49,696 nucleotides of DNA from Roseburia sp. (GTDB lineage: Bacteria; Bacillota; Clostridia; Lachnospirales; Lachnospiraceae), in the NCBI GenBank assembly GCA_017549185.1, contig JAFYVJ010000066.1, positions 1-49,696 of the forward strand. The letters run 5' to 3'. Positions 46,389 to 49,696 of this stretch are shown here, in pieces. The notes below the pieces were generated by a model. It made no database searches, had not been told where the DNA came from, and saw nothing but the letters and a program-made list of their open reading frames with translations. The translations under genes and the position numbers were made by a program. The stretch's first letter is position 1. Each line of letters opens with the position of its first letter.

Positions 46389-46426
46389 AAGGTTAGTCTG
46401 ACATAGTTCAGACTAACCTTTTTTTG
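46389..46426 (+). terminator. Terminator after glyS
   Basis: AAGGTTAGTCTGA (46389-46401), 6-nt loop, TCAGACTAACCTT (46408-46420), then a T-run: a perfect 13-bp stem. Confidence 0.95.
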
Positions 46427-46457
46427 GTAAAAAAAGGTGGTATTTGGTAAAATGGAG

Positions 46458-46486
46458 TTTACGTTTTATGGATATTATGTTATGAT
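46458..46486 (+). promoter_or_regulatory. Promoter of ppdK
   Basis: TTTACG (46458-46463), 17-nt spacer, TGT-TATGAT (extended -10, 46478-46486). The leader is about 100 nt. Confidence 0.65.
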
Positions 46487-46593
46487 TATTATGTGCGAAT
46501 TAAAACACAGAATCAGAACACATCTAGTATAAATTAATTGATTATGCATAGAGGTGGTATGGTTAAAATGTTAATTTTTAGGAGGAAACAATA

Positions 46594-49227
46594 ATGGCGA
46601 ACAAATGGGTTTATATGTTCAGCGAAGGTGATGCTAGCATGCGCAACACTCTTGGTGGTAAAGGTGCTAACCTTGCTGAAATGACCAAAATTATTGGTGC
46701 TGACGTAGTACCACAGGGTTTCACAATTACAACAGAAGCTTGTACACAGTATTACGAAGATGGTCGTAAAATCAATGACGAGATTCAGGGACAGATTAAT
46801 GAGTATATCGTTAAGATGGAAGAAATCACAGGAAAGAAATTCGGAGATAAAGAGAATCCATTACTTGTTTCTGTTCGTTCAGGTGCGAGAGCATCTATGC
46901 CAGGTATGATGGATACAATCCTTAACCTTGGTTTAAATGAAGATGTAGTTAATACAATGGCTGAGAAATCTGGTAATGCACGTTGGGCATGGGACTGTTA
47001 CAGACGTTTCATCCAGATGTACTCTGACGTAGTTATGGAAGTTGGTAAGAAATACTTTGAAGAACTTATCGACAAGATGAAAGAAGAAAAGGGTGTTACT
47101 CAGGACGTTGATTTAACAGCAGAAGATTTAAAAGAATTAGCTAACCAGTTCAAAGCTGAATATAAAGCAAAAATTGGGGAAGATTTCCCAACTGATCCAA
47201 AGGTACAGTTAATGGGTGCTATTCAGGCTGTATTCCGTTCATGGGACAACCCACGTGCAAACGTATACCGTCGTGACAACGATATCCCATATTCATGGGG
47301 AACTGCTGTAAACGTACAGTCTATGGCTTTCGGTAATATGGGTGATAACTGTGGTACAGGTGTTGCATTTACTCGTGACCCATCTACAGGTGAGAAGAAG
47401 CTTATGGGTGAATTCTTAACAAACGCTCAGGGTGAAGACGTAGTAGCTGGTGTTCGTACACCAATGCCAATTGCTCAGATGGAAGAGAAATTCCCAGCAG
47501 CTTTTGCTAAATTTACAGAAATCTGCTCTAGATTAGAGAATCATTACAGAGATATGCAGGATATGGAGTTTACAGTAGAAAACGAAAAACTCTATATGTT
47601 ACAGACTCGTAATGGTAAGAGAACAGCTCAGGCTGCTCTTAAGATCGCTTGCGATTTAGTTGACGAAGGAATGAGAACAGAAGAAGAAGCTGTTGCAATG
47701 ATTGATCCTCGTAACTTAGATACATTATTACATCCACAGTTCGATGCTGCTGCATTAAAAGCTGCTACACCATTAGGAAAAGGTCTTGGAGCTTCTCCAG
47801 GTGCTGCTTGTGGTAAAGTTGTATTCACAGCTGATGACGCAGTTGCATGGGCTGAAAAAGGTGAAAAAGTTGTATTAGTACGTCTTGAGACATCTCCAGA
47901 AGATATCACAGGTATGAAAGCTGCACAGGGTATCTTAACAGTTCGTGGTGGTATGACATCACACGCTGCTGTAGTAGCACGTGGTATGGGTACATGTTGT
48001 GTTTCTGGTTGTGGAGACATCAACATGGATGAAGAAAACAAGAAATTTACATTAGCTGGCCAGACATTCGTAGAAGGTTCAGAAATCTCTATCGATGGTA
48101 CAACAGGTAACATTTATGGCGGACTTATTCCTACAGTAGATGCTGTTATCGCTGGTGAATTTGGACGTATCATGGCGTGGGCTGATAAATTCCGTACATT
48201 AAAAGTACGTACAAACGCTGATACTCCAGCTGACGCTCGTAAAGCTCGTGAGCTTGGTGCAGAAGGTATCGGTCTTTGCCGTACAGAGCATATGTTCTTC
48301 GAAGAAGATAGAATTGCTGCATTCCGTGAAATGATTTGTGCTGACACAGTAGAAGAAAGAGAAGTAGCTCTTAACAAGATTCTTCCATATCAGCAGGGAG
48401 ACTTCGAAGGATTATTTGAAGCTCTTGAAGGAAACCCAGTTACAATCCGTTTCTTGGATCCACCTCTTCATGAGTTCGTTCCAACAGAAGAAGCTGATAT
48501 CGCAAAACTGGCTGAAGCTCAGGGCAAATCAGTAGAAGACATCAAAGCAATCATTACATCATTACACGAGTTCAACCCAATGATGGGTCACAGAGGACTT
48601 CGTCTTGCTGTAACATATCCAGAAATTGCTAAGATGCAGACAAAAGCTGTTATTCGTGCAGCTATCAATGTTCAGAAAGCACACGCTGATTGGGAAGTAG
48701 TTCCAGAAATCATGATTCCATTAGCATGTGATGCAAAAGAATTAAAATATGTAAGAGATATCGTTATCGCTACAGCAAATACAGAAATCGAAGCTGCTGG
48801 TGTAGAACTTCACTATGAAGTAGGTACTATGATGGAAATTCCACGTGCTTGCTTAACAGCTGATGAAGTTGCAGCAAACGCTGATTTCTTCTGCTTCGGT
48901 ACAAACGATTTAACACAGATGACATACGGATTCTCTCGTGACGATGCTGGTAAGTTCTTAGAAGCTTATTATGATACAAAGATTTTCGAGAACGATCCAT
49001 TCTCAAGACTTGACCAGACAGGTGTTGGTAAATTAATGGAAATGGCTATTAAGCTTGGTAAACCAGTTAATAGCAACCTTCACGTTGGTATCTGTGGAGA
49101 GCACGGCGGCGATCCAACATCAGTTGAATTCTGTCACAAGATTGGTCTTGACTATGTATCTTGTTCACCATTCCGTGTGCCAATCGCAAGATTAGCTGCT
49201 GCACAGGCAGCTATCAACAATAAGTAG
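46594..49227 (+). CDS. ppdK: Pyruvate, phosphate dikinase
   Basis: Interconverts PEP, AMP and PPi with pyruvate, ATP and Pi; in anaerobic clostridia it supports PPi-linked glycolysis. The 877-residue protein has the ATP-grasp domain (LGGKGANLAEMTKI, VSVRSGARASMPGMMDTILN), the swivelling phosphohistidine domain with His457 in GGMTSHAAVVARG, and the PEP barrel with LCRTEHMFF, FGTNDLTQMTYG and Cys834 in GICGEHGGDP. TTAGGAGG precedes the ATG. It has its own promoter and terminator, and codon use is strongly biased. Confidence 0.98.
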   Translation: MANKWVYMFSEGDASMRNTLGGKGANLAEMTKIIGADVVPQGFTITTEACTQYYEDGRKINDEIQGQINEYIVKMEEITGKKFGDKENPLLVSVRSGARASMPGMMDTILNLGLNEDVVNTMAEKSGNARWAWDCYRRFIQMYSDVVMEVGKKYFEELIDKMKEEKGVTQDVDLTAEDLKELANQFKAEYKAKIGEDFPTDPKVQLMGAIQAVFRSWDNPRANVYRRDNDIPYSWGTAVNVQSMAFGNMGDNCGTGVAFTRDPSTGEKKLMGEFLTNAQGEDVVAGVRTPMPIAQMEEKFPAAFAKFTEICSRLENHYRDMQDMEFTVENEKLYMLQTRNGKRTAQAALKIACDLVDEGMRTEEEAVAMIDPRNLDTLLHPQFDAAALKAATPLGKGLGASPGAACGKVVFTADDAVAWAEKGEKVVLVRLETSPEDITGMKAAQGILTVRGGMTSHAAVVARGMGTCCVSGCGDINMDEENKKFTLAGQTFVEGSEISIDGTTGNIYGGLIPTVDAVIAGEFGRIMAWADKFRTLKVRTNADTPADARKARELGAEGIGLCRTEHMFFEEDRIAAFREMICADTVEEREVALNKILPYQQGDFEGLFEALEGNPVTIRFLDPPLHEFVPTEEADIAKLAEAQGKSVEDIKAIITSLHEFNPMMGHRGLRLAVTYPEIAKMQTKAVIRAAINVQKAHADWEVVPEIMIPLACDAKELKYVRDIVIATANTEIEAAGVELHYEVGTMMEIPRACLTADEVAANADFFCFGTNDLTQMTYGFSRDDAGKFLEAYYDTKIFENDPFSRLDQTGVGKLMEMAIKLGKPVNSNLHVGICGEHGGDPTSVEFCHKIGLDYVSCSPFRVPIARLAAAQAAINNK

Positions 49228-49265
49228 GGTTAAGCAAAAAACTACTTAAAAACCTAGTGTTTATG

Positions 49266-49300
49266 CCCCTTAGAGCCACTTTGGTTCTAAGGGGTTTTTT
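49266..49300 (+). terminator. Terminator after ppdK
   Basis: CCCCTTAGAGCCA (49266-49278), loop CTT, TGGTTCTAAGGGG (49282-49294) with one G-U pair, then TTTTTT. Confidence 0.95.
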
Positions 49301-49341
49301 GTGTCTTGAGATACTTGAAATATGTAGAAAATTCTAAAATC

Positions 49342-49405
49342 ATTACTTAAAAGGATGATTTCATTTTTAAATCGTTACTATAAAGGACGATATCTTTTTA
49401 AAATC
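49342..49405 (+). repeat. Two tandem 32-nt repeats upstream of a -10 box
   Basis: Units 49342-49373 and 49374-49405 share 24 of 32 positions (core TTACT..AAAGGA.GAT.TC). TATAAT follows at 49411-49416 with no clear -35. The arrangement suggests regulator binding sites or a decayed duplication. The remaining spacer from 49301 has no gene. Confidence 0.5.
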
Positions 49406-49488
49406 CCAGTTATAATAAATTTAACAATTGAACAGCAATTACAGCACGAGAAAATCCGGTTGGAAATCAGAATTCAAATTTATTCATG

Positions 49489-49515
49489 ACAATTGAAAAT
49501 GAAATTTTCAATTGT
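49489..49515 (+). repeat. Perfect 12-bp hairpin
   Basis: ACAATTGAAAAT (49489-49500), loop GAA, ATTTTCAATTGT (49504-49515). No T-run follows; it directly precedes the structured-RNA candidate. Confidence 0.7.
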
Positions 49516-49696
49516 AGGCGTACATGAGTAAACGTAAATAGCTATGCGATGAGACTCAGTACCGAAAGGGAAAAGGTGTAGCGAGCACTGATAAGGTAAC
49601 ATCCAGGCGGAGGATAATCTCACCTACGAGGATTCGCAGTCCTTATCTCTTCAACATCTGGCAGGGGAGATAGTGTTTAGAAGAGATTCTAAGGGC
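49516..49696 (+). ncRNA. Candidate large structured RNA (cut by window end)
   Basis: No convincing start codon or long frame is present. The sequence is richer in G+C than the adjacent spacer and shows many small stems: ACC-GAAA-GGG with a GNRA loop (about 49561-49570), GTG-TAGCGAG-CAC, AGGA-TTCGCAG-TCCT, and TATCTC/GAGATA. The segment AGTAAACGTAAATAGCTATG is followed by a purine-rich core, the look of a conserved ornate RNA. A HEARO/omega-RNA-type element (upstream of an IscB-like gene) is one possibility from memory only; a self-splicing intron is another. What follows the window would decide. Confidence 0.4.

Overview
This is a stretch of AT-rich, low-GC Firmicutes chromosome. Gene content and order (hrcA-grpE-dnaK-dnaJ, ireB-ruvX-DUF1292, mltG-like/trmR/U32, era-yqzL-recO...glyS-ppdK), strong AGGAGG ribosome binding sites, NifS/ThiI without a rhodanese domain, and pyruvate phosphate dikinase next to glycyl-tRNA synthetase point to an anaerobic gut clostridium, most likely Lachnospiraceae. 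The genus cannot be fixed from the sequence alone. Nearly all genes are on the + strand; the exceptions are luxS, a small HPr-like gene and aroC. No tRNA, rRNA, prophage, intact IS element or CRISPR array was seen.

Layout. 1-4.1 kb: heat-shock operon (3' end of hrcA, grpE, dnaK, dnaJ). 4.1-4.9 kb: a structured intergenic element and a coiled-coil protein with a C-terminal J domain. 5.0-8.7 kb: luxS and, divergently, a hybrid histidine kinase with two periplasmic binding-protein domains. 8.8-20.5 kb: RNA and protein modification plus housekeeping genes (prmA, rsmE, cysteine desulfurase, thiI, HPr-like, mtaB, ireB-ruvX-DUF1292, RNase J, MltG-like fragment, trmR, U32 peptidase). 20.5-26.6 kb: a beta-propeller lactonase, a 636-bp near-complete palindrome, an aroC broken by one in-frame amber codon, aroA, tgt and yajC. 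26.9-27.7 kb: a PD-(D/E)XK nuclease-like protein. 28-35 kb: leuB, ilvD, ilvB, serC, serA. 35.2-36.5 kb: an MscS channel and a cold-shock gene with a long hairpin-rich leader. 36.8-49.2 kb: M16C protease, era, yqzL (51 codons), recO, an SGNH/MBOAT O-acylation pair, a lipoprotein, glyS and ppdK. 49.3-49.7 kb: no gene, but a -10 box, a perfect hairpin and what looks like the start of a large structured RNA that runs off the end.

The genes are mostly ordinary; the unusual biology lies between them. (1) A 636-bp imperfect hairpin, with arms of about 310 bp, fills the whole convergent spacer between the lactonase gene and aroC. (2) A family of smaller palindromic elements with ends like GTAACTATTCAGAGC recurs in several spacers; the best copy, upstream of the cysteine desulfurase, is a 15-bp perfect outer stem enclosing two further hairpins. 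(3) A serial array of short hairpins, four of them each followed by GGAGG, precedes ilvD, and another copy precedes yqzL. (4) The right edge carries the structured-RNA candidate. These are the candidates for something undescribed; functions given for them are inference. All comparisons are by eye and from family knowledge; no database was searched.
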